Positions 19,007 to 26,632 of a stretch of 64,000 nt of DNA are shown one piece after another. Positions within the stretch are counted from its first letter, which is position 1. Each line of letters opens with the position of its first letter. This DNA comes from CG2-30-68-42 sp037440385. GTDB lineage: Bacteria > Pseudomonadota > Gammaproteobacteria > Burkholderiales > Rhodocyclaceae. The translations under genes and the position numbers were made by a program. Where the stretch lies: positions 16,198-80,197 of the forward strand of contig JBBIUI010000002.1 in NCBI GenBank assembly GCA_037440385.1, given 5' to 3'. The notes beneath the pieces are model-generated. The model searched no databases and had not been told where the DNA came from. It saw nothing but the letters and a program-made list of their open reading frames with translations.

Positions 19007-20328
19007 AGCCGGACACACCCGAAATCCTGGTCGTCGAGGACGATACCTGTCTGCGCGAGGCCGTGTGCCTGACGCTCGACGCCGCGGGCTACCGGGCGAG
19101 CGGGGCGGGCGACGCGGGCGAGGCGCTCGCGCGCGTCGCCCGCACGGCCTTCGCGCTCGTGCTCAGCGACCTGCGCATGCAGCCGATGGACGGCATCGAA
19201 CTGCTGCGCGCGATCCGCTTGCGCGAGCCGCGCCTGCCGGTACTGCTGATGACCGCCTATGGAGACGTCGATCATGCCGTGCAGGCGATGCGCTGCGGTG
19301 CCTGTGACTTCCTGCTCAAGCCGTTCGAATCCTCGCTGCTGGTCGACGCCGTGCGGCGCTACGCGCTGGCGCGCAGCGCTCCGGACGGATTGATCGCCGA
19401 GGATCCGGCGACGCGGCAGGTGCTCGCACTGGCCACCCGCGTCGCCCGCACCGATGCCACCGTGCTGATCACCGGCGAGAGCGGCGTCGGCAAGGAAGTG
19501 TTCGCGCGTCACATCCACCGCGAGTCCCGGCGCGAGCGCTCGCCCTTCGTCGCGATCAATTGCGCGGCGATCCCGGACAGCCTGCTGGAGGCGACGCTGT
19601 TCGGGTACGAGAAGGGCGCATTCACCGGTGCCCACGGCTCGCAGCCAGGCAAGTTCGAGCAGGCCCAGGGCGGTACGCTGCTGCTCGACGAGGTGTCGGA
19701 AATGCCTCTGGTGTTGCAGGCGAAACTGCTGCGCGTGCTGCAGGAACGCGAGGTCGAGCGGGTGGGCGCCCGCGCGCCGGTGCCGCTCGACATCCGGGTG
19801 CTGGCCACCAGCAACCGCGACATGCGCGGCGAGGTCGCCGCGGGGCGTTTCCGCGAGGATCTGTATTACCGGCTCGCCGTCTTCCCGCTGGAGATCCCGC
19901 CGCTGCGCGCCCGGCCGGCGGACATCGCGCCGCTCGCGCGCCATCTGCTGGCAGGAATTGCCGAACGAACCGGCGAGCGGGCAGAAATTTCCACCCGGGC
20001 GCTCGCGGCGCTCATCGCGCACCGCTGGCCGGGGAACGTGCGCGAGCTGGAGAACACGCTGCAGCGAGCGCTGATCCTGACCGGCGGCGACACGATCGAG
20101 CCGGCCCACCTGTCGCTGACCCCGGCACCGCCGATCGCCGCGCTCGCGGCCCAGATCGCGCCCGCCGATGCGCCGGCGAGCATGAAGGACATCGAGCGCT
20201 CGCACATCCTGGAAACGCTCGCCGCGGTGGGCGGCTCGCGCAAGCGCGCGGTCGAGCTGCTCGGCATCTCCGAGCGCACGCTGCGCTACAAGCTGCGCCA
20301 GTACCGCGAGCAGGGCGCGGCAGCCTGA
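19003..20328 (+). CDS. fleR: FleR/FlrC-type sigma-54 response regulator
   Basis: The 441-aa product has three domains. The receiver has acidic residues near 13-14 and phospho-Asp at 56. The AAA+ domain (about 135-370) has Walker A GESGVGKE, the sigma-54 contact loop GAFTGAH and PWGNVRELEN-type sequence (here RWPGNVRELENTLQ). A Fis-type helix-turn-helix at the C-terminus includes AVELLGISERTLRYKLRQYRE. It activates sigma-54 promoters of mid-class flagellar genes, and the site at 20338-20353 just downstream is an obvious candidate. Confidence 0.9.
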   Translation: MKPDTPEILVVEDDTCLREAVCLTLDAAGYRASGAGDAGEALARVARTAFALVLSDLRMQPMDGIELLRAIRLREPRLPVLLMTAYGDVDHAVQAMRCGACDFLLKPFESSLLVDAVRRYALARSAPDGLIAEDPATRQVLALATRVARTDATVLITGESGVGKEVFARHIHRESRRERSPFVAINCAAIPDSLLEATLFGYEKGAFTGAHGSQPGKFEQAQGGTLLLDEVSEMPLVLQAKLLRVLQEREVERVGARAPVPLDIRVLATSNRDMRGEVAAGRFREDLYYRLAVFPLEIPPLRARPADIAPLARHLLAGIAERTGERAEISTRALAALIAHRWPGNVRELENTLQRALILTGGDTIEPAHLSLTPAPPIAALAAQIAPADAPASMKDIERSHILETLAAVGGSRKRAVELLGISERTLRYKLRQYREQGAAA

Positions 20329-20337
20329 GTGCCGGCG

Positions 20338-20353
20338 AGGCACGCGTATTGCT
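20338..20353 (+). promoter_or_regulatory. Sigma-54 (-24/-12) promoter of fliE
   Basis: The bases AGGCACGCGTATTGCT match TGGCACG-N4-TTGCW except for the first base. The GG and GC are separated by exactly 10 nt. It lies 10 nt after the fleR stop and 70 nt before fliE, so fliE is probably activated by FleR acting on RpoN polymerase. Confidence 0.88.
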
Positions 20354-20422
20354 AGACCGGAATCGCGACGCGCGATCGAACTTGCGCGCCGTGGTTCGAC
20401 CGAACACGTTGCGGGAGGCATC

Positions 20423-20746
20423 ATGGAAGCGAAAGCGATCGATCAGATGCTCGCACAGCTGAACGCCGCGGCGCGACTCGCGCAAGGCGCTCCGGCGCGC
20501 TCCGGGGGAGAGGCCGCCGGAGCGGTCGATTTCGCGCAGGTGCTCAAGGGGGCGCTCGATCAGGTCAATCAGGCCCAGATCCGTGCCCGGCAGATGGCCG
20601 GGGAATTCAGCGCGGGCTCGCCGCAGGTCGATCTTCAGGACGTCATGATCCATCTGCAGAAGGCCAGCCTGTCGTTCCAGCAGATGGTGCAGGTGCGCAA
20701 CCGGCTGGTGTCGGCCTATCAGGACATCATGAACATGCCGGTGTGA
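20423..20746 (+). CDS. fliE: Flagellar MS-ring/rod adaptor FliE
   Basis: The 107-aa product ends in the conserved FliE C-terminus (DVMIHLQKASLSFQQMVQVRNRLVSAYQDIMNMPV, read in pieces). The N-terminal half is short and Ala-rich. FliE links the MS ring to the rod. A good ribosome site (GGGAGG) precedes the ATG. Here fliE stands alone on +, separated from fliF by the fleSR pair, instead of heading a fliEFG operon. Confidence 0.94.
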   Translation: MEAKAIDQMLAQLNAAARLAQGAPARSGGEAAGAVDFAQVLKGALDQVNQAQIRARQMAGEFSAGSPQVDLQDVMIHLQKASLSFQQMVQVRNRLVSAYQDIMNMPV

Positions 20747-20756
20747 TCCGGCGCGC

Positions 20757-21515
20757 TCAGGCGAGCCCTGCATCGCGCGCCTTGCGGCCGCGCTCCGTCT
20801 CAAGGATGTAGCGCTCGATCTTCGCGATCGCACCTGCCGGCGCCCCGGCGAACTGGCATCCGTAGCGGTGCATCCGAATGCCGTTGCGCAGCGTGATTTC
20901 GAACGCGTTGCGCACGCACAGTGCGAGGTGGATCGGAACCGATCGCGGCAGCGCGATGACGCAATCCTCGAAGCGTTCGCCCGGTTCGAGCGCGAGCTCG
21001 CCCGGCGGCGCGACGATCGCCAGCCCGCCCGCCGACAGATTGATCACGTGCAGCGTCACCTCGTGCTCGGCCGCGGCACCGGCACAAACGCGAAGCGCGC
21101 AGGTCGGCGGATCGACGACCGGCGTCGTAAGCCGGTAATACTCGCGGCGCTGCAGCCGCAGCAGCCGCTCGGGCAGGCCGACCCGGAATGCCGGCCTGCC
21201 TTCGTGATCGACCTGCTCGGGCACCCCGCATGCGAACTGGACCTTGACGTGCGCCTGCGTCGTCACGAAGGTCAGCGCGGAGGCGGACAGCGCGCGGGCA
21301 TTGACGTCGGCGGATGCGCTGCAATCGACGATCAGCCCTTCACCGTCGATCGCCAGCAGGCCGGTGAGCAGGAAGGCGTCGCCTTCGTCGAAGTAGGCGG
21401 AGGCGAGCGAGCGTTCGGCGATGACCGCGCGCAGCACCGCGAGGATCTCGGCGCGGCGCGTGACGAGGTATCGGCTGTGATCCTGCCCGTTCAGAAGTTC
21501 GACGCGTGCCGGCAC
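20757..21515 (-). CDS. ycgR: YcgR-like flagellar brake protein with PilZ domain
   Basis: The 252-aa product has an N-terminal YcgR domain (residues about 10-110) and a PilZ domain with both c-di-GMP binding motifs: RREYYR (the RxxxR motif, residues about 125-131) and NLSAGGLAI (the D/N-x-S-xx-G motif). In enterobacteria, YcgR bound to c-di-GMP slows the motor by contacting FliG/FliM or MotA. It heads away from fliE (convergent, 10 nt apart) and starts a - strand group of small flagellar genes. Confidence 0.85.
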   Translation of the reverse strand: MPARVELLNGQDHSRYLVTRRAEILAVLRAVIAERSLASAYFDEGDAFLLTGLLAIDGEGLIVDCSASADVNARALSASALTFVTTQAHVKVQFACGVPEQVDHEGRPAFRVGLPERLLRLQRREYYRLTTPVVDPPTCALRVCAGAAAEHEVTLHVINLSAGGLAIVAPPGELALEPGERFEDCVIALPRSVPIHLALCVRNAFEITLRNGIRMHRYGCQFAGAPAGAIAKIERYILETERGRKARDAGLA

Positions 21516-21529
21516 GGCGTGCTCCCGTG

Positions 21530-21853
21530 TCAGCCTTGCGGCCGCGCGCCGGCGTGCGGGGCCTCGGCAGCGAACGGTGCGCTGCTCTCCTCACCCCGTT
21601 CGAGGCGATACAGCCATGCCAGCAACTGCGCGACCGCGACGTAGAGTGCGGGCGGGATGCGCGCGTCGAGATCGACCTGCATCAGCAGCGACACCAGCTC
21701 GGCGGACTCGTGCACATAGATCCCGTGGGCTCTGGCGCGCTCGATGATGCGCTCGGCGAGCACACCGCGGCCCTTCGCGACGACGCGCGGCGCACCTTCT
21801 CCGGCGCCATAGGCCAGCGCCACGGCGTTGCGGCGCCCGGATGCGGGCATCAT
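21530..21853 (-). CDS. FlhB C-terminal-domain-like protein (FhlB family)
   Basis: The 107-aa product resembles only the cytoplasmic FlhB/YscU C-terminal domain: NAVALAYGAGEGAPRVVAKGRGVLAERIIERARAHGIYVHESAELVSLLMQVDLDARIPPALYVAVAQLL, seen in pieces. The NPTH autocleavage motif of true FlhB is absent. Such short paralogues can substitute for the cleaved FlhB C-terminal fragment in export-specificity switching. The start overlaps the upstream FliK-like gene as ATGATGA. The longer open frame to 22132 is a shadow of that gene. Confidence 0.82.
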   Translation of the reverse strand: MMPASGRRNAVALAYGAGEGAPRVVAKGRGVLAERIIERARAHGIYVHESAELVSLLMQVDLDARIPPALYVAVAQLLAWLYRLERGEESSAPFAAEAPHAGARPQG

Positions 21854-22845
21854 GGCGTGATCTCCACCGTGGCCGCATCGAGTCCGTCGCGGGCGAGCGC
21901 CGAGACGAGCGCCGTGCGCGCCTCGTTCATTCGGTTGCGCGCCTGCACTCCGGCGGCCCGGATCGCGAGATCGAGCCGGGAACCGGCGATCGCGATCCTG
22001 GCGCGGACCCGGCCCAGGTTCGGCAGCACGAGTTCGATCGAGGTCGCCCAGTGCGCGCCCGCCTCGTGCCCGGGGCCGCCGCGCTCGTCGGGAAACTCCT
22101 CGATCGTCCAGCGCGCGTCCTGACCGGGCCATGGCGTGAGCTGCCAGACGAGCTGATGGGTCGCGAGTGCGTCGAGCTGGCGCTGCACCAGCGGCAGCAG
22201 CGAGGCCGGGATCCGCATGCCGTCGGCATCGGCGGCGGGCACCGTCCCCGCATCGGCCCCGGCCGGGCGTGCCGGCGATCGCGGCGATCGTGACGATTCC
22301 GCGGCCTGCGGTTCGTGCATCAGGCTCGCGGCCTCGCGCGTGCCCGACAGCCAGGCCGCCTGATGCGATTCGTAGAACATCCCGCTTTCGGCGACCGCCT
22401 GGCGCAGTGCGGGGGCGAGCGCGGCAGCGGACGCCGCAGGCGCGGGCAGCAGCGGCTCGCCCGCGGCGAGCGCCGGCATCTGCACGCGGGCACCGGCGAA
22501 CAACTCGCCGATCAGCCGCGCGGCGCGGCTCAACGTGGCGTCGGCGGAGTGCGCGGCGCCGGCCTCTGCAAGGCGTGCGACGATGGAATGCGCCGTGCGA
22601 TCGATGTAGACCAGTTCGAGCACGTCGCCGGGCATGGCCTTGCCCGCAAGCGAGACATTGACGCTGCGGTCGGCCTGCGTCGCCCTGAACGTGCCGTCGG
22701 GCAGCGCAGCCTCGATGCGTACGACGAAGCGTTGTCCGGGCCGGTAGTCCGGCAGATCGCGGGGGATCTCGCGTACCGCCGCGGCCGGTCGCACCGACGA
22801 CTCCGCGGCGCTCTTCAGCCGCGCGGCAAGTTCGCTCGGGGGCAT
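21850..22845 (-). CDS. Second FliK-like protein paired with the FhlB-like gene
   Basis: The 331-aa product has an N-terminal region with VVRIEAALPDGTFRATQADRSVNVSL, an Ala-rich linker, and a C-terminal domain with TSIELVLPNLGRVRARIAIAGSRLDLAIRA. This resembles a FliK Flg_hook domain without the canonical PPELG. It is translationally coupled to the FhlB-like gene. The pair is known in other betaproteobacteria next to fliST; the exact function is uncertain. It may be a second ruler or switch component. Confidence 0.65.
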   Translation of the reverse strand: MPPSELAARLKSAAESSVRPAAAVREIPRDLPDYRPGQRFVVRIEAALPDGTFRATQADRSVNVSLAGKAMPGDVLELVYIDRTAHSIVARLAEAGAAHSADATLSRAARLIGELFAGARVQMPALAAGEPLLPAPAASAAALAPALRQAVAESGMFYESHQAAWLSGTREAASLMHEPQAAESSRSPRSPARPAGADAGTVPAADADGMRIPASLLPLVQRQLDALATHQLVWQLTPWPGQDARWTIEEFPDERGGPGHEAGAHWATSIELVLPNLGRVRARIAIAGSRLDLAIRAAGVQARNRMNEARTALVSALARDGLDAATVEITP

Positions 22846-22887
22846 GTTCCGGCGGCCGTCGTGGGGATGATCGCGGCGGCGAGCCGT

Positions 22888-23226
22888 TCAGCCGGCGCGG
22901 CCGGGATCGCCGGGCACTGCGGCACCGTACGCGCGGCGCAGGTCACGGCCGCGTGCGCCCGCGGCGAGGAAGGCGCATACGTGCTCCATCCACGGTTCGG
23001 TGTGCCGGCGCACCTCGGCGTCGTTTTCGAGGATCCCGCGAATCAGCCGCGCCTTGGCGTCGCGCTCCAGCGGGCCGAGCGCGACCGGCGAGGCGGCGGC
23101 CAGTGCATCGCGCAACCGCGCGACGCCGGCTTCCAGCTCGGCGAGCCGGTCCCAGCGCTGCGCACGCGCCGCTTCGGCCATCGCAGCCGAGATCGCGTGC
23201 ATCTGCTCGTAGGCGCGCAGGCTCAT
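22888..23226 (-). CDS. fliT: Flagellar chaperone FliT-like protein
   Basis: The 112-aa helical protein has the FliT pattern: an N-terminal helix with QMHAISAAMAEAARAQRWDRLAELEAG, then DAKARLIRGILENDAEVRRHTEPWMEHV. FliT binds FliD before export. The ATG at 23226 overlaps the fliS stop (ATGA). The upstream extension of the frame to 23388 runs inside fliS and is ignored. Confidence 0.85.
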   Translation of the reverse strand: MSLRAYEQMHAISAAMAEAARAQRWDRLAELEAGVARLRDALAAASPVALGPLERDAKARLIRGILENDAEVRRHTEPWMEHVCAFLAAGARGRDLRRAYGAAVPGDPGRAG

Positions 23227-23678
23227 GCTTTTCCCGCGCGTTTCGCGCCGAGCGAGGTACGCGCCGCGGGCGACGCCTGCCGTGCGCCGATCTCTTCCCA
23301 GCCTTCCTTCAGTTCGACGAGCAGCGAGCGCACCTCGTCGAGCGTCACCGCGCTGTCGTGCACGTTGGCATAGACCAGGCGCTGGCACATGTAGTCGTAC
23401 AGCGCCGCGAGCCGGCCCGCGAGTTCGCCGCCGACCTCGAGGTTCAGGCTCGCCTTGAGTCCGTTCGTGATGATCTCGATGGCTTTGGACAGGCTTTGGC
23501 CCTTGGCCGCGACGTTCCCGGCCGCCATGTGCTGCTTCGCGCAGGCGATCGACAGCAGCGCTCCATCATAGAGCATGACGACGAGTTCGATCGGGCGCGC
23601 ATTCGCCACGCCGGTCTCGACCGCGATCCGCGCATAGGCCGCCGCGCGCGTCTGCAATCCCGTTCCGTAACCGAACAT
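23223..23678 (-). CDS. fliS: Flagellin export chaperone FliS
   Basis: The 151-aa product has the FliS N-terminus (YARIAVETGVANARPIELVVMLYDGALLSIACAKQHM) and LYDYMCQRLVYANVHDSAVTLDEVRSLLVELKEGWEEI. FliS binds flagellin C-termini and prevents early polymerisation. The C-terminal tail after residue 130 is Lys/Ala-rich. The gene is 3 nt from fliD and overlaps fliT. Confidence 0.95.
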   Translation of the reverse strand: MFGYGTGLQTRAAAYARIAVETGVANARPIELVVMLYDGALLSIACAKQHMAAGNVAAKGQSLSKAIEIITNGLKASLNLEVGGELAGRLAALYDYMCQRLVYANVHDSAVTLDEVRSLLVELKEGWEEIGARQASPAARTSLGAKRAGKA

Positions 23679-23681
23679 CGC

Positions 23682-25142
23682 TCAGGCTCCTCTGGATGAA
23701 CTGGGCAGCGACGCGAGTTGCTGCGTCAGGAAGTTCGATGTCTGGGTCATGCTAGAAATCAGCTTGTCCAGCGCGGTGAACTGTGCGCGATAGCGCGCCT
23801 CGATGGCGTCGAGCCGGCGCTGCATCGCCTCGCTGCGCTGGTCGAGCACGCGGATCGAACCCTGCAATCCGTCGGTGCGATCGGTCAGCAGCCCCTGGAG
23901 GTCGATGTATCCGCCCACCAGCGTGTCGATCTGCGTCGCGATGCCGGTCGAGCCGGCGGCCGAGCCGAACAACTGGCCGATGTCCTTCGCCGGATCCCGG
24001 ATGGCCTGGTCGAGCGTCGCGCCGTCGACGGCGAGCGTGCCGTCGCGCTGAAACGCGATGCCGACCTCGTTGAGGTAGGCGTAAGCGCCGGTCGTGCCGG
24101 TGACCTGCGAGCCGAGTACCGCGCGCAGGCGCGTTTGCATCGAGCGCAGCGCGCCGTCGCCGGTGAGCGTGGAGGACGTGCCCGTCGCCGGGTCGGCGGC
24201 CGACAGCGAGCGGGCGAGCTTGTCGAAATCGTTGTAGGCCTTGACGAAGTCCTCGACGCGCTGCCGGATCGTGGCATCGTCGCGGCTCACCGCGACCGTC
24301 GTCGCGGCGGCGGTGGTCTTGAGCAGCACCAGCGTGACGCCTTCGAGTGCGCCGGCGACCGTGTTGCTGGCGCTGCCGACCGTGATGCCGTCGAGGACCA
24401 GTTCGGCGTTGCGCGCGGCGGCGACCTCGGTGAGGTTCCTGCCGGCACCGGCGGTGGCGGTGGGATCGAAGGCGAGCGCGGACAGACCGATCGCATCGGT
24501 GTCGTTGGCGTTGTTCGTCCCGCCGGCGCCCTCGGTCACGGTCACGCGCAGGCTGCTCGACGCGCCGGTGTCGCTGGCGGAGAGCACGAGCCGGCTCGCG
24601 GCGCCGTCGTCGATGATCGTCGCGGAGACGCCGGCGTTGGCGGCGTTGATGGCGCTGCGGATATCGGAGAGCGTGTGTGCGCCGGACGCGATCGTGATCG
24701 CGACCGGCGCCTTGTCCGGGTTCGCCGTGAACGTGTTCGTGCCGGCGTCATAGGTGCCGAAATCGATCGTCAGCGTACCGGGCCCGAGGTCGGGCGCCGC
24801 GTTGTCGATGCCCGCGGAGGCGAGCTTGTGCGCCTGGGCGAGCTGGTTGACCTGCAGCGAATAGGTTCCGGCCACCGCGCTCGTGCCGGCCGTGGCGCTC
24901 GCCACGCTCGTGTCGGCAACGCTTGCCGAAAAGACGGCGAATTTTGCCGGGCTGCCGAGCGCCTGGGCCGCCGAGCGCAGCGTGTCCAGTGCGGAGCGAA
25001 GCTGACCGTACGCGGACAACTGGCTCTGGATCTTCGACTTGCGCTGGTCGAGGGCGTCGATCGGCCTGCGCTCGATCGCCATCAACTGGCTGATGATGCC
25101 ATTGACATCGAGTCCCGATCCGATGCCCGAAGCGGTGATCAT
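23682..25142 (-). CDS. fliD: Flagellar filament cap protein FliD
   Basis: The 486-aa product starts ITASGIGSGLDVNGIISQLMAIERRPIDAL, the hallmark FliD N-terminus, and ends with a coiled-coil C-terminal helix (RYRAQFTALDKLISSMTQTSNFLTQQLASL). The middle, about residues 80-400, is Thr/Ala-rich and forms the D2/D3 head and leg domains. The cap promotes flagellin polymerisation at the tip. It is followed by fliS and preceded by flaG. Confidence 0.96.
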   Translation of the reverse strand: MITASGIGSGLDVNGIISQLMAIERRPIDALDQRKSKIQSQLSAYGQLRSALDTLRSAAQALGSPAKFAVFSASVADTSVASATAGTSAVAGTYSLQVNQLAQAHKLASAGIDNAAPDLGPGTLTIDFGTYDAGTNTFTANPDKAPVAITIASGAHTLSDIRSAINAANAGVSATIIDDGAASRLVLSASDTGASSSLRVTVTEGAGGTNNANDTDAIGLSALAFDPTATAGAGRNLTEVAAARNAELVLDGITVGSASNTVAGALEGVTLVLLKTTAAATTVAVSRDDATIRQRVEDFVKAYNDFDKLARSLSAADPATGTSSTLTGDGALRSMQTRLRAVLGSQVTGTTGAYAYLNEVGIAFQRDGTLAVDGATLDQAIRDPAKDIGQLFGSAAGSTGIATQIDTLVGGYIDLQGLLTDRTDGLQGSIRVLDQRSEAMQRRLDAIEARYRAQFTALDKLISSMTQTSNFLTQQLASLPSSSRGA

Positions 25143-25161
25143 GTCCGATTCCCCCGGCCGG

Positions 25162-25536
25162 TCAGGCCTGTCTTTCGAGCAGCAGTCCCGGCGTGGGCCG
25201 CATCGCGCGGCTCATCGCCAGCACTTCCTCCGCCGGAATCTGGCGGATCACTTCGCTGGTCCGTGCGTCGGTCACCTTCACGATGATCTTTCCGCTCTGC
25301 TCGTCGATGTCGAAAGCGAAATGCAAGTCACGTGCCACGGATTGCAGGGCGGCGTGAACCGCAAGGGCCGCTTCGCGTACCTGGGCGAGCTCGACCGGGC
25401 GCGGTTCGCCGGTGACCGGCGGCTGCACGGCCGGGCCCGGCTGCCGCACGGCGGCCGGTGCGGCGCGCGCTGCGGCGGCCTGCGCGGTGGCGGCGTCGAT
25501 GGGCTGGATATTCACGTTCTGACCCCCCGTGCTCAA
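25162..25536 (-). CDS. flaG: FlaG family flagellar protein
   Basis: The 124-aa product has a Pro/Ala-rich N-terminus and a compact C-terminal domain: LHFAFDIDEQSGKIIVKVTDARTSEVIRQIPAEEVLAM, typical of FlaG. FlaG influences filament length in other polarly flagellated bacteria. It sits between fliC and fliD as usual. Its ribosome site (GGGGGG upstream of ATG) is plain. Confidence 0.92.
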   Translation of the reverse strand: MSTGGQNVNIQPIDAATAQAAAARAAPAAVRQPGPAVQPPVTGEPRPVELAQVREAALAVHAALQSVARDLHFAFDIDEQSGKIIVKVTDARTSEVIRQIPAEEVLAMSRAMRPTPGLLLERQA

Positions 25537-25603
25537 GACGACGGGGCCGGCCGCGGCAGTTCGCGCCCGACCCCGTCAGTGCCGGCCGAAACCGGTCGAA
25601 CGC

Positions 25604-26416
25604 TTACTGGAGCAGCCTGAGCACGCTCTGCGGCGCGGCGTTGGCCTGCGCCAGCATCGCGGTGCCGGCCTGTTGCAGGATCTGGGAGCGCGTCAGATTC
25701 GCCGTCTCGACCGCGAAGTCGGCGTCCATGATCCGTCCGCGGGCGGCGGACTGGTTCTCGGCCGCGATCTGCAGATTGCTGACCACTCCCTCGAATCGGT
25801 TCTGCGCCGCGCCGAATGCCGAGCGCGAGGTCGTGACCAGATCGATCGCCGTATCGAGGGCGGTCATCGCGGTGGTGGCCAGTGCCGCAGTGGTGATGCC
25901 TCCGCCTACCGCAGCGGCCGTCACGTCGGTCGTCGTCAGCGTGATCTGGTCCGTCGCGGCCGTGCTCGCTCCGACCTGGAAAACGAGGCCGGTCGCGTTG
26001 TCCAGCAGGCTGGTGCCGTTGAAATTCGTGCCGGTCGCCAGGCGGGTGACTTCGGAGTTCAAGGCCTGGAATTCGGCATCGAGATTCGCGCGGTCCGATG
26101 CGCTCGGCGTGGCGTTCGCCGATTGCACCGCGAGCTCGCGCATGCGCTGCAGGGCGTCGCCGATCTTGCCCAGCGCGCCTTCCGCGGTCTGCGACAGCGA
26201 GATCGCATCGTTGGCGTTGCGGATCGCGACGTTCATGCCCTTGACCTGGGCCTGCATCCGTTCGGCGATCGCGAGCCCGGCGGCGTCGTCCTTGGCGCTG
26301 TTGACCCGCAGGCCCGAGGACAGCCGCTGCATCGAGGTGGCCAGCGACGTCTGCGAGGTGTTCAGGTTGCGTTGTGCATTCAGTGACATTACATTAGTAT
26401 TGATCGTCTGAGCCAT
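25604..26416 (-). CDS. fliC: Short flagellin FliC
   Basis: The 270-aa flagellin starts MAQTINTNVMSLNAQRNLN and ends SVLRLLQ, the conserved D0 helices. The D1 motifs GLRVNSAKDDAAGLAIAERM and NRFEGVVSNLQIAAENQSAARGRIMDADFAVET are both present. The central D2/D3 part is nearly absent, so this is a minimal flagellin. The ATG at 26416 has a TTCTCC-type ribosome site on the opposite-strand reading (GGAGAA); the frame extends to 26500 but without flagellin sequence. Confidence 0.95.
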   Translation of the reverse strand: MAQTINTNVMSLNAQRNLNTSQTSLATSMQRLSSGLRVNSAKDDAAGLAIAERMQAQVKGMNVAIRNANDAISLSQTAEGALGKIGDALQRMRELAVQSANATPSASDRANLDAEFQALNSEVTRLATGTNFNGTSLLDNATGLVFQVGASTAATDQITLTTTDVTAAAVGGGITTAALATTAMTALDTAIDLVTTSRSAFGAAQNRFEGVVSNLQIAAENQSAARGRIMDADFAVETANLTRSQILQQAGTAMLAQANAAPQSVLRLLQ

Positions 26417-26505
26417 TTCGTTTCTCCTTGCAAAGAGGTTGGTCCGTGACAGCCCTCGCCCTCTGATGTCCGATCGAGCGGGCGTTGTTGTCGCCGTCAA
26501 GGGGA

Positions 26506-26532
26506 TTTACGGAGCGGGTCGAACAAACTTTA
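26506..26532 (-). promoter_or_regulatory. Sigma-28 (FliA) promoter of fliC
   Basis: Read on the - strand, TAAAGTTT, 11 nt, TCCGTAAA closely matches the FliA consensus TAAAGTTT-N11-GCCGATAA, with a perfect -35 and correct spacing. It lies about 90 nt upstream of the fliC start. This implies fliC is a late gene controlled by FliA/FlgM. Confidence 0.82.
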
Positions 26533-26538
26533 GGGAAG

Positions 26539-26581
26539 CTCCGAACGGGTCTCGCGCGGTCCGTGCGAGACGTGTTCGGAG
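26539..26581. repeat. Large imperfect inverted repeat between fliC and ccoI
   Basis: CTCCGAAC (26539-26546) pairs with GTTCGGAG (26574-26581), and GTCTCGC (26549-26555) pairs with GCGAGAC (26565-26571). These leave 2-nt internal bulges and a 9-nt loop. It starts 7 nt beyond the -35 side of the fliC promoter and 52 nt before ccoI. It has no T tract, so it is not a classic terminator. It could be an operator or a leader hairpin. Confidence 0.6.
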
Positions 26582-26632
26582 GTTCCGCAGGGCGGATCCG
26601 GTCTGCCCTTTTCCCTGCCGAGGTGCTCCCGC

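Noticed and set aside
25540..25577. GACGGGG...CCCCGTC inverted repeat after fliC as a terminator
   Set aside because: The loop is 24 nt and no T tract follows in the fliC direction.
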